64,000 nucleotides of DNA from Adiantum capillus-veneris (Eukaryota > Streptophyta > Polypodiopsida > Polypodiales > Pteridaceae): assembly GCA_014529385.2 (NCBI GenBank), contig CM043952.1, forward strand, positions 157,515,057 to 157,579,056. The letters run 5' to 3'. Every line of letters begins with the position of its first letter. Positions within the stretch are counted from its first letter, which is position 1. Shown here piece after piece: positions 1-12,972 of this stretch. Below the pieces are notes generated by a model. That model saw nothing but the letters and a program-made list of their open reading frames with translations. It was not told the origin of the DNA and searched no databases. The position numbers and the translations under genes were made by a program.

Positions 1-325
1 TTTTTATTTTTTTTTGGGTGCAGAAAATACAGAAATTGAAAACGCAGATATGCAGAAATTGCAGAAAACGCAGAAATTGAAAAAAAAAATGCAAGAAATG
101 CAGAAATTGAAAACGCCGAACTTGAAAATGCAGAAATTGCAGAAATTGAAAAAACGCAGACAATAGCAGAAATTGAAACTTGACAGCAAATACAGAAAAC
201 GCAAAAAACAGAAATCTCCACACACTCCTTCCCTGCCTTTCCTATGATAGAAATTGCACCACAAGGAAGCGTAAAGTGCTAACCGAGCTTAGTGTAGGGC
301 ATATCCCCGGCAACGGCGCCAAAAA
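1..325 (-). mobile_element. Internal region of a non-autonomous LTR element, cut by the window edge
   Basis: This is the internal part, next to the primer site, of a minus-strand LTR element whose 5' LTR is at 326-899. Bases 1-200 are an irregular short repeat around gcagaaattgaaaa, with no credible reading frame. Near the LTR, minus-strand reading gives TGGCGCCGTTGCCGGGGA at about 305-322, the primer-binding site complementary to the 3' end of plant tRNA-Asp. The rest of the element lies to the left of the window, so its coding content is unknown. Confidence 0.75.
305..322 (-). promoter_or_regulatory. Primer-binding site, tRNA-Asp type
   Basis: On the minus strand the LTR end is followed by a few T residues and then TGGCGCCGTTGCCGGGGA. 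This is the 18-nt tRNA-Asp primer site known from Athila/Calypso-type plant elements. It fixes the element as minus-strand and the LTR at 326-899 as the 5' LTR. Confidence 0.8.
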
Positions 326-899
326 TGTGCGCTCCTTGCCGCACTGTCGAAGCAAGGGACTTGCCAATACACCGTATGCGAGCCACAAACGGCTCCAAGC
401 ACACAACAAGCCTAAACTAGCAAGCTCAAGGAAACAAAGGGTGTGTCACTCACTGCTCTACGCTCGCCTTCGTGGTGGATTCCTCGCCGCGATGAAGAAG
501 AAGTTGCAGTCGTGCCGCGCTCAACCGCTTCGCCGCCGTCGTGCCTTCGTAATGCTCGATCGCACACACACTCTCCCTCTCTCTCTCTCTCACACACACA
601 CACACAAGGAGGTGAAGAAGAAGAAGATGGAGATGGAGCAAGAGCACTCTTCAATTGCACAAATGAGAGAATGAGTAAAAATTAGGTTTAGTTGGCTTTT
701 ATAGGAGCTCACCCCATTCACACTTGGGCGCCCATGCTTAGCCAACTAATCCCTTAAATGTCCAAGTTAAAGTGCGCCTCTCATCGACGATCACTCTACC
801 TTTCCCTATTGGTCCGACAAGCCCGGTACATGACTCTACCAAATACATAATACGCGTCCATCGTAGGTGATGGGTGTCCGTGAGCCGTGAGGGTTAACA
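326..899 (-). repeat. LTR (5' LTR) of tRNA-Asp-primed element, copy A
   Basis: On the plus strand it starts TGTGCGCTCC and ends GGGTTAACA, so it has TG...CA ends. It is a close copy of the LTRs at 51,701-52,266 and 53,015-53,580, but differs near its right end (about 835-885), so it belongs to an older insertion or a sub-family. The LTR contains a compound (CT)n(CA)n tract at about 570-605 and an AG-rich GAAGAAGAAG stretch. Open frames across it are by-products of these repeats. Confidence 0.85.
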
Positions 900-3800
900 G
901 TTTGCAGACCACATTCAAGCAAGGCTTGAGTGAGAAACAGACTCGATAACAAACATGACTTCTCCTCATGCAACATATTGGCTAGAGCACCTCAACTGAC
1001 TATGATCATCAGGTTTGAGAGTTCCAATTTTGATTAGTTTTTTAGCTTTATGAATGATATCATACTGCATAATACTTCTAAGAGATTAACTTTTGATGCA
1101 AAATCAAGGCCAGTGGGAAACATTCCAGTATCTCAAGGAGATGCCTCTTGATCCAAAGGGGTCACATATACTTGGCAACTATTAGTATGGCAAGGCCGGT
1201 TGCTAAACTTTTTGAAGGGTCCAAAGATGTTTGGGATGTGGCCGGCTCTTTGGAGTTCAAGCAACTAGTACACATCAATTTTTCTCCATCTGTGAGTTTG
1301 GGGTTTGAGTTTTTGCTAGGGCATGGCTTCTAGGCAAACAGTTTTTGCACTTTAGTTGATCAAGAAAATGGTCTAGGGTGCTACAAATTTTTGTACCAAG
1401 GGTTTCAATTCAAGTAAGTTGATAAGAAAATTATAGTTTACAACTTTGAACTAATCTTGTAGAAGTTTTATTATGCCAACTTGACAAGCAAAGGTTGCTT
1501 CAATCAAGTAGAGTTTGGCAACTGGATAGCTACATTTCCTAAGCTACTTACTCACAATATTGGGTAATTTAAGGATTTTCAATTAGATGTATGTTTCAGC
1601 AAGGATAATTTTCTATGAAAACTCAACATGGGTGACTTTCTTTTGCATTGACATATGTTTGTCAGTAGACGCAACTGCTAAATATGAGCATGGTCTCCAT
1701 CCTATGTTATCTTTTTCATGCATCTATGTGAAGCAAGGCATCATCTTAGGGCATAATGCATAGAAGTCTCCAAAGTTTGGGATACGCTATTAGCATACAA
1801 ACTTTGACAACTTTGCAACATCTCTAAATGCTTTTTTAGTGGAGGTTGGTATGACCCAAGCCACAAGGTCATGTTGGGTACATCCGAAAACTCTAAATTC
1901 ACCATTATACATGGCTATGAGCGAGCTTTAAGTGAAGGCAATAAGGCTAGACAATTTCAAGTTCTACTTGTTTTTCTTTCATTAACTTTACATTTGAAAA
2001 AAAAATCTCTATTGTGAAAAGAAAAGTTCTTTGATAGATCTAACGAGAAGCAAGGCTTCATTTCCATGCCATAGTGCTACCCTTTGACTTAAGATCAAGG
2101 TTCATGGTACACATGTTTGAAAAATTGGAAACATATGGATATAAGCTCACATTTTACGTTTTACAACGTTGAATTTTGATGTATCCATGCCAATATAGAT
2201 TGTGCAAGGCACATATGTCATTGATTCAAACTATTGAGATCGATGTTGTAGCCAAGGGCTTAGTATCATTATTTTGCTGATATACATGCATGGCATGCCA
2301 ATATGGTGGGATGTATTCCACTGAATCATTGTTCACGCTTTCTTTATAACATCATCTTCTTTGTTTATAAAGAGTTGAGGCTGGTATATTTTCTTGTGAT
2401 TGTCATATATACCTACAACAAAGGGAATTTTTTGTGCACAATACAGATGATTCTTTTTGTGGATAGCAATTAGGCATGGCCTTGCTATCAAGAAAATGTT
2501 TCATGGATGACATGAATATATTGAGAGAGCCTCCTAGTAGGTAATCTCTTATTGCAGACCCAAGAAAATCTAATATGACTACTTTCTTTGGGGTGTCAGT
2601 GTTTGAGGACACATCAAACGGGCGTCCACCTGGCCAGACACGTAGCCGGACACCACATTTATACTCTATTTATTGTCCCATCTAGTGTAGTGATACTCTA
2701 TGTAAATCCTAATTCTAGAGTAACAAGTCAATTCCCTGAGTTGTAATGATGTCATGATAGTTGTAAAGGTCCGTGTGAGTTGACCACTGGCCATTTAGAA
2801 TGCCCTAGGTATAAAGGTCAATAGCTTTAATGTGAAAAAAAAGGCTTATCTTTAGAGAAGAAAAGAGCTCTATTGTACGTATGCTCAAGCTACGAGCTGC
2901 TCCAACTTGTAATCATTGCAGCTAATGATTGGGTAATCAAATTTCAGTTTTAAAACTTGCATTGTGTTCCTCTCTCTTCTCTCTTTCTTTTAAGTGTAAG
3001 CATTGTCAGTTTTGATGTGGTTCCCGACTACGTGTTAGTGAGCCTCAATTGCAAATTTGAGTGCTTAAAACACTATTTTTAGTTGTTTTGACCATAGGAG
3101 AGTGTTCCTAGACCATAGGACAACATTTCTGGCATGTTATGTTGCAGTTTTCAGGACCTTTTTTACGATGGATTGTGATTTTGTTACCTTGTTGGATTGC
3201 GACGAGACTTGGTAGGATAGTGCCCCTAGGTGTCCTAGACCTCCTCCTAAGGTTCCGTTGCATTTTGAGTCTGTTCAAGTGCCAAAATGGCGTGATGACC
3301 TAGAGCTGTGAGAAAGGACATAGGCAGATTTCCCTGATCATTTAGTGATTGATTTTCTTGTAGAGTTGTTATGTTAACTTGTTAGGTTCACTTCTTGAGA
3401 TTGACGCTCTCAAAGAGTCTATGTGCCCCATCCGAGTCACTTTCCTGAGTATTGACATTATATTAGTACCAAAAAGCTATGTTGCAGACGTCCGTCTCGT
3501 GGCGACCCGCTAACAGTCATGAACCATTCTCTTCTAATTGAGGAGAAATATGATCATTTTGAGATTCAATTGTGAATAATACTCCAACTATGAGATGATT
3601 TATGCTTATTTGCAGTACTGATTGCATCTCTTGGAGTAGTAATTGTAGGAGTCTAGACTAGCTAATATACAGTCACTCCATACGTGTTGAGAGTCATAGT
3701 TTGATCTCTTCAAAGTTGTAGTTTCAAGGAAAGAAGCAAGGGCTAGTGGACAATTTCAACTTTATAAGTTGATTCCAATCACTAGTAGACACAATAGACT

Positions 3801-4457
3801 ATGTTAATCACCATTGGCTGCTAGGTTAATCAATTTTCATATAGAGTCTCACCAAGGGGTTTGACAGTTTTGATTTCAACCAAATGGTTTGGATTGCAAA
3901 GGAAATACCCAGGGTTACCAGTACAATAATGCTTGATTTTCACTAATCTTTTAATTAGTGTTGTTAGGCCTTCTCAGGTGGGATATTTGGTCATGCGCAT
4001 TTGACTACGAGTAAGCGAAGACTATGTTCAACCTCCACGTATGCATATGATTCGGTTTTATTTTTTAATATGTTTTGATTCCTTTCTTCCAAGTAGGATG
4101 AATATTCTTCTACACTTTTATCCATTTTGCTCTTTGGAAACATGAAACAGTCATGCAAGAGCAAAGTATTTTGGGCAATAGTGTCCAAAATACATTTTTG
4201 CATTATGTAGTTATGGACCTACATGTAGGGTTTGGAATGGCACATGTTATCACATGAGATACAACATGGTCTAGGAGCTCAAGGATTTTCCTTTAGCCAA
4301 TGTGAAGTAAGGATAACGAGGGTCCCTCTCACTCATGTCGCAGAGTGTTTACAGTTACATCCACAAGTATATCTTGTACTTGTAGGATGTTATTTTTTGG
4401 AGTCTTACCATACACCGATCACACTTTATTGAGCAAATAGAAAAACCGAGCGAGACT
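900..4457. other. No gene recognised
   Basis: About 3.5 kb of AT-rich sequence with only short open frames and no domain I recognise. The part at 2,640-3,010 (a TATA-like box, a leader-like CT-rich end, then ordinary sequence) resembles an old LTR, but I found no partner copy, so I do not call one. Confidence 0.5.
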
Positions 4458-4458
4458 T

Positions 4459-4486
4459 TGTGTGTGTGTGTGTGTGTGTGTGTGTC
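4459..4486. repeat. (GT)n microsatellite
   Basis: About 14 uninterrupted GT units, flanked by ordinary AT-rich sequence. Confidence 0.95.
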
Positions 4487-5535
4487 TATTTACTACAATC
4501 GTGTTAACAGAGAAATCTCTGACACCTTTGTAGCATCAATTTTTGTTAGTGGTGTATGTTTCTTTGATGACTGCTTGCCAAGCCATAGTTCTAAGATTTC
4601 CCTCCCAAAAGAACATCTTTTGAGAAAGGAACTCCAACTAAGGGTGTGCAACAAGCTCTTCTTTATACTCATGGTTGTGATTTGTCTCCATATCAAATCC
4701 CACTCCTCCATAATGGCATTTTAATATAAAAAAATAAATAAGATACTATTGTATTCAGCAAAGAGAGCAGTGATATCGAAAGACTATTTAGGGTACCTGT
4801 CACTTGTGGTTTCTCCTTTGACATGTGTTCAAAGAAACAATGAATGCTCCCTACCCTTTGATATATCCTTCACTAGCAAATGTAGAATTTAAAGCACTGA
4901 CTACATCATATCTCAAGCCCCAAACTCTCGCATGTGGAATGAGTCTTCATAGTGGCACATGATGATACTTGAGGCAACTAAAAACTCTAGTTTTGGACAA
5001 TATATCCTCCCCTTTCTCCATATGTAATGCGCTATCATCCCCATCAACAACACTTGGTCACATTTCTAGTCTTGTTTCAAAGGGATCTATCTGAAATGAG
5101 GCTTTAATTGGTGTTTCATCCTATTTTAACTCATATAGAGACCCTAAACCTATATCTTGATTATCATTTCCATCTTGAATCTTTGTCTCTGTGACCAAAC
5201 TAACCCATTGTGTGATCAAACTAACATGATCACTCCACATAGGCAAAGAAGTTGATGCATTCTCACCACATCTTCTTGAATAACCTTTAGATAAATATAT
5301 CTTGGTATGTAAAATGTAATATATAATTAAGTTGTGCAATTATTTTGCATGAGATAGACACACGTCAATGTTATCAATTGAGTGATTGTAATGATGCAGT
5401 TACGAAAAGACAATTAAATATGATCTCTAGATGCTATCTTGTTTTATGCTTGAAACACACCGCATAAGCACACACCCTGTTTACGCGGTATGCATAATAG
5501 CATACGGGATGAGAGCGCAAAGGATTCCTAATGAG
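4487..5535. other. No gene recognised
   Basis: AT-rich sequence without a convincing coding region or structured repeat. Confidence 0.5.
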
Positions 5536-5540
5536 GATCA

Positions 5541-5865
5541 AGATAGGAGGAGCATCCCCCTCATCCCCCATTTGGTGCCCAAAACCTTACTACACCAATG
5601 TGACATGCTTTCGAACATTGTATGAGCAAAGAACACATGATGAGAGGAGGTGTGGAATGAAGCCCTCTCGTTTGGTGCTCGATTGACCGTATCCCACCAA
5701 TGTGGGATGCAGAAAGGCACTTTGGTTGACACAATCAGATACTGAAAGCTAGCACCATAACAAATTTGCATGCTTAATGACGGTGGTGCTCGAAACATTA
5801 TCGCACTAATGCAACAAGCATAACGGCACATTGGTTGGCACAATTAGATATCGATGTAGCTACCA
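5541..5865. repeat. Diverged tandem repeat, about 120-bp units
   Basis: Two and probably three degenerate units follow one another. The shared pattern is ggtgctcga, then ccaccaatg/gcactaatg, a ggcac(t/a)ttggttg(a/g)cacaat block, and agata(c/t). The clearest units begin near 5,669 and 5,788. The first, at about 5,565, is much weaker. Confidence 0.5.
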
Positions 5866-5990
5866 TTATTGGGTTTCTCGTCGCACTTAGGGCTGGCCGG
5901 TAGCGAGCTTTTGCAGTGAGCTACACATATGTTGACTAGCAAGGTGGAGAAGACAAATGCCATTATCATCATCATCACAATCGCCACTAG

Positions 5991-7742
<1,752 letters not shown>

Positions 7743-7800
7743 CTTTGGACTATGAAAACTCAAAATCAAATTGAGGACTTAAAATTCTCTGAAAGAGGTC

Positions 7801-7936
<136 letters not shown>

Positions 7937-8120
7937 CATGACAGACAATGCTAGGCCAAGAGAGATAATAGAGAGATTGCATTGACGAAGAGGCGTGTGG
8001 GTAAGTGGTAGGCAGTAGGTAGTACTCGTCCATCAAAAAAAATCATCCTACGATCCTCGACCTAGTGTCAGGGTTTGAACGTTGAGCACCTCCCCATTCA
8101 TTCAAAGAAGTCTCAGAGCC

Positions 8121-8122
<2 letters not shown>

Positions 8123-8172
<50 letters not shown>

Positions 8173-8365
8173 ACTGTCAAAAGAGTCTGCACCGGTGTAC
8201 GCTCTTTTAGAGAGGTTATTAACTGTCAAAAGAGTCTGTGCCAGCGTACGCTCTTTTCGAGAGGTTATTTGAGTGTCAAAAGAGTCTGCACCGGTGTACG
8301 CTCTTTTAGAGAGGTTATTAACTGTCAAAAGAGTCTGTGCCAGCGTACGCTCTTTTCGAGAGGTT

Positions 8366-8447
<82 letters not shown>
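8123..8447. repeat. Four-unit hairpin array between (CT)n and (AG)n
   Basis: A (CT)n tract (about 8,123-8,169) and an (AG)n tract (about 8,370-8,447) enclose four tandem units of about 50 bp. The units start near 8,172, 8,221, 8,273 and 8,322 and alternate in type (A-B-A-B). Each unit carries an inverted repeat, AAAAGAG ... CTCTTTT, around a CACCGGTG-like or CCAGCG-like centre, and ends AGAGAGGTTATT, as in the arms of the element at 7,033-7,738. It is the same repeat family arranged as an array. Confidence 0.75.
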
Positions 8448-8450
<3 letters not shown>

Positions 8451-8639
8451 CATCTCTGTTCTAGCCGAGTCCCTTCTTCCATGCAGCACCTTTGCAATTA
8501 GCTTGGCACCATCTTCACCTTTCATGTCAGCTTGCAGTACGCCCATGATCTTCATCACCTCCCCCTCCCTTGCCCCACGAAGCCTTCATTGAGAAGGGTC
8601 TCCTCTTTGCAGCTCGCCCTGAAAACTAACTCCAAAAGA

Positions 8640-8690
8640 TCTCAGAAAGAGTATGCACTAGCGTAGCCTCATTTGGAGAGCTTTGTAAAC
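8640..8690. repeat. Decayed single copy of the hairpin unit
   Basis: The sequence reads ctcagaaagagtatgcact, then agcgtagcctcatttggagagct. This keeps the order of the hairpin family (aaagag, a GC-rich centre, ctc-ttt, agag) with many changes. Confidence 0.45.
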
Positions 8691-9799
8691 ACTAGATGAG
8701 CTTTTCTTTATATGTGGTAGATCGTCCAAGGTTATTTTTCTCGCTATGTAGGCGGCTCATACACCCCGCAGCCTCTTGCACTCAGTGCTTTCCCCAGCAT
8801 GCTACTTGTCTCTCTTTCCTCCATGCAGGTGATGCTCTGTCTCCCACAACCTGCAGAAGCCCTCTAAAGGTTTCTCTTTATATTTGGTGAAAATGATTAA
8901 GACGGTTGACCTTCTTGCCTCAGCTAGTGTGCCTCCAACATCTAGCAGACTTCTATGAATAGGGAGTCCTAATGTTTGGAATCAATTTTACGAACGTACA
9001 AAATTTCCTTTAGGATGAATTGAAAGAGGATTTTTTTCTAAATAATTGGCATTTTTTAAAATTTAACTCTATCTTTTAAAATTTCTAAAGTGGATTCTTT
9101 CCTTCTTCACTTCCCTTCAATCCTCTGTTGTTTTGAGTTTTCAACCGATTTAAGGAAAAGCTTAGGCACACTTTTTCCTAACACTAATAGGGACCCTCAT
9201 ATTTGCCTTTCCTAGCCAACATCGTCGTGTCAAAGTTGTTGGTTGATCCAGCCACCCTTTGGAGGGAGGTACCCTATGGGTTGCTCAAGTAGGTGCGCAC
9301 TGGGATTTCAATTTGTTCAGAATTTGCAAAACAGAGCACCGCCTAATAGGGGTGGGACAAGTCCACAAGGTAGTTCTAGAGACGCTCCAGTATGAGGACA
9401 ACATGCAAGTTAAAGGAAGCCAGAGGAGCAGATTCAAGTTGTAGCATATTCTAGGGTCACGATCTTGTAAGAGTCTCATCTAGAGATGGCAGATTATCCT
9501 ATGGTCAAGAATGTAGAGATGTTGACGATGGTGAAATAGTCGATCGAATTACCATGGATGTTGTGGCATCCAACTCATTGAACCTATTGATTGCACACAT
9601 TGGGTTTGTGTCCTGTTGATGGAGGGCCTCTTTGTTTGCTTTTGTAGTTTATCAAAACCTTCCTATGGAATTCACATTAAATGTGGTGCTCTTCCATTTC
9701 TTCAGGTTGGGCCATTGACAACCAGGTGCATTGGTAGATGGAATGATGCAGTATATACCTTACATAAGGGTAATTTATTTTTAAATTAATCAAAGCATC

Positions 9800-9843
<44 letters not shown>

Positions 9844-10132
9844 GTAGAAGATGCAAAACTTAAATGTTATAAGAACAAGCCAAAGAGAGCTCAAAAATGT
9901 AATCAACATTGTAAAACTTTGCATCATCTCATTTGAACATTCAATATTGGGCATATATGAAACAATTTCTTTTCCTATGTCCACTTAGACTCTGCCAAAA
10001 ACTAATTCTTGTATAACTTCCTTAGACTAAGCATTTCTTGACAAATTAAAAAAAAAAACAAGGCTCTCTTCCTGCAAGCACTTGCCATAATATTATGTAT
10101 TGAGACACCCCCCGAACCCCCCTACAATAGAG

Positions 10133-10167
<35 letters not shown>

Positions 10168-11030
10168 ACGCACACTCACTCACACACTTGCCCAAGCATC
10201 TACCATGACTTGACTATCTATGACCATGAGATGTGCTTCGGAGGAGGGAGCATAACCTCCGAGGAGTTAATATAAGGGTGAATGACTGAAGTTTCCATGA
10301 GGTGTTTTGGGACAATATAATATGTAATTTGATGCTAAATGTTTCCTAATATGATTTAAGTTCTATATGTATCTTGTTGGGTTTCGCTCGTTTTTATGAT
10401 TCCTCAAAAAGGTTTGCTTGGAGTTTGAAATTCCCCTCTTTTTGGACATCCTTATTTGCGACATATTGCACATGTGGATAATATGGAGTCTTTGGGATTG
10501 ACACTGGCGCTCGTTTTTTGAATTATGTGTCATGAATAAGTCCCTAGGTGCTTGTCAATCCGTTTACTAGAACATTTTCAACACATTGTATCATAAACAA
10601 TTTCAGTGGCAAAACATTATCGACTTGTTAAGGTTACAAGTATTGTTAAACAAAATTCACTGATGGTTGTTTATATAGGTAGCAAAGTTCCGTTCTATTA
10701 CTAAACTAGTTCATTTGGTACCTAGTTGTGACGGATTTTCACATCTTATTATGGTCCAAATACATTAGCATGGTTGTCACGTGGAAATTATTTACTTTGT
10801 TCCCCGTGCACCATGAGCCAAACATCAACCATAATCATTGGGAAGCATGGTTATGGATATGCAGGTTTGGATGTGCTTTTGCTAAATGCATGCACACTAG
10901 GTGTTATGGGCCCTAGTGTTTAACAAAGGTTGATTTGAAGTGGCATGCACATTCATAACATTCATAGCTTCTAGAGAATTTCACACTTTATGTGCACTAT
11001 CTCTACAAGATTAACTGTAGATCTATCATC
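8691..11030. other. No gene recognised; short microsatellites
   Basis: Contains an (AG)n tract at 9,801-9,841 and a (CA)n tract at about 10,137-10,162. Otherwise it is AT-rich with only short frames. Confidence 0.5.
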
Positions 11031-11035
11031 ACCAA

Positions 11036-11792
11036 TAGAGGTCATGGCTCGGTTTGGGTGCTTGTATATCAACTCACTAAACTTAACCAAGATGATTTTC
11101 CTAACATTGTTGATTAATCAAAACTGTTGCAAAAAATTGTGATCACTGTTTACCAGTCATTTTGGCAGACTACCTGTAAACGATGGGGAAACACATATAA
11201 GTACTCCCAATCATCTAGAGAGGACACAGGTTACAAGTGTTAATCTTGTGCTAAAGGATATTCTAAGAGCATATGTTAGCACCAATGAATCCAAATGGAA
11301 AGGATATCTCTCTAGTTGGAGTTTGATTACCATAAGGCAACGCATGTTTGCAACAACTAAGTTTAGTCTCCTCATGTTTAGATCACTTTCTCAACCTTGA
11401 ACACCAGTTATGGTGGAGTTTTCTACGGATGAAGAATGATAAAAATTCAAGGACTTATCCTTTGCTAATAAGTTATGTAGCAAGTTACTTTCATGAAAAG
11501 TAAGAAGAGATATTCTTTTAGATAGATCTTAGTTGTAATAATGCGTTTAGCATACTCGAGTCAGTTCTAAATGGAGTCTATAAGCTAGGTTGGCCAATTA
11601 AACAATACGGTTGCAAAGGGACAAAAATGTGGAAAATCAAGATGTACATCTTGATTTCATTGGACCTCCTACTTTATTCGGGTCAAATGGACAACTGGAT
11701 CTATGAAGGATGCCACTAAAAACATTACTGCTCCACTGAAGATAGCAACACTTTCATTTTTGAGGACAAAAATGCTTCTCCAAGGGGGGAGT
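11036..11792 (+). pseudogene. Ty3/gypsy pol 3' relic (integrase end) up to the polypurine tract
   Basis: Broken plus-strand frames read as the end of a gypsy integrase. The segment VLKDILRAYVSTNESKWKGY at about 11,250-11,310 matches the family's usual block after the catalytic Glu. It is preceded by a degenerate HPQTDGQTE-like stretch and followed by a decayed tail. Stops and frameshifts are frequent, so it is non-functional. The relic runs into CCAAGGGGGGAG (about 11,777-11,788), a typical gypsy polypurine tract, just before a TGTCAAGCC LTR-like start. This orientation is opposite to the gypsy elements at 19.8-34.7 kb. Confidence 0.6.
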
Positions 11793-12100
11793 AATGTCAA
11801 GCCAAGGGCCAAAGGGGTCTGAACAGCTCGGTACGGCTAGGAGCCGAGGGCAAGGGCATAAGGTTAAGGGGTCCTACTTGCAAGAGCCAAGGACTATAAG
11901 TAGGGAGGGTGGGAGGAGATCAGTATGCCTATCCATCCCTAGGTCTCACATCACATGTGCAAAGAACCACACTACAATATTGGCATGACCTTGGATCACT
12001 TACCTTGTAAACTCGTTGATTGCCATGCATTGCTATCTTATTGTAGAGATAGTGAGAACCACGTACATTAATGTCATATTGTGGGATGGGGTCGGCTTGG
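11793..12100 (+). repeat. Probable 3' LTR start of the plus-strand gypsy relic
   Basis: Begins TGTCAAGCC directly after the polypurine tract and contains a TATA-like ctataagtaggg at about 11,898. I found no second copy in the window, so the right end is approximate and the call rests on the tract and the TG start. Confidence 0.4.
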
Positions 12101-12953
12101 CTAGTGCATGGAAATTACAAAATATTTGTCATGCTCTTTGAAAACACACTCAATCCCTATCTATTCAAAGCTACATTCAACTACATGTCAGGCAATAAAC
12201 ATTAATAAACAATACCGGCAAGCAAATCTCATCAATTCACTAAGAAAATGCATTCCAATCAAGACCAAACTTGTAGGATGGCTAGGCAATGAATAAAGAC
12301 ATATACCTATGGCTTCAAATTCCCCTTTCCAACATTTATCAAAATCATGATTATTATCTACAAGGTAGATTTTATCTAACCATTTTTGGCCCCGAATGCA
12401 CCCTAGAGCTTAGCAATGATGCCCCAACACCCCTCCTATGCATAAAATGTAGTTTTGTTATGTAAATCATGAGTTATGAGAAGATTTAGAAGGAGGTTAG
12501 CAACAAGAAAAACATAGTTTTACCACAAGAGACTTACAATGTCACAAAGAGCACGCAATGAAGCAGATGGCACTTCAATCAGACACTTCATAGGGAATAA
12601 GCTTGAGAAAGAAGAAGTAGAGTACATAGTGCTTTGCAAAAACATCATACACTTATTATCAAAAAACTTACAAAACCCTTAGGAAAATTGGCTTTTATAC
12701 CTTAGCCAAAGCTTTTAAGTCAAAAATATGGGTAGCCTTTAAATTCTTTTACAGCCTAGGGCCCCACTGATACAATTTAAAAGCATTTAGCCCCACTTTA
12801 TTTGGCACATAATCACATCATCCTTTACATTTTTGGTCCAAGAATCAATAATTTACAAAAGCATATAGCTAGAGACATCCATATTGCTCAAAAAAACGGA
12901 AAATTACGCATTAGGCTATTACAAAGGCTCCTTTGTTAGCAGTGCGGCTAACA
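12101..12953 (-). repeat. Probable 3' LTR of a minus-strand retroelement relic
   Basis: On the minus strand, sequence from 12,953 begins TGTTAGCCGCACTGC immediately after a polypurine tract. No partner LTR was found inside the window. The far end is not defined, and part of this stretch may belong to the plus-strand relic's LTR. Confidence 0.35.
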
Positions 12954-12972
12954 TTTTGCCCCCTCCTAATTG
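12954..12972 (-). other. Polypurine tract (minus strand)
   Basis: Minus-strand reading is AATTAGGAGGGGGCAAAA, followed by TGTTAGCC. The same AATTAGGAGGGGG core occurs at 18,795-18,812, also on the minus strand. Confidence 0.55.

Noticed and set aside
180..685. A 120-165-codon frame shared by the three tRNA-Asp-type LTRs (also 51,702-52,064 and 53,016-53,378)
   Set aside because: Conserved only because the LTRs are copies. It crosses CT/CA repeats, differs in length between copies and has no known domain.
2620..3010. Possible solo LTR
   Set aside because: The composition is LTR-like, but no second copy, clear TG/CA ends or target duplication could be found in the window.
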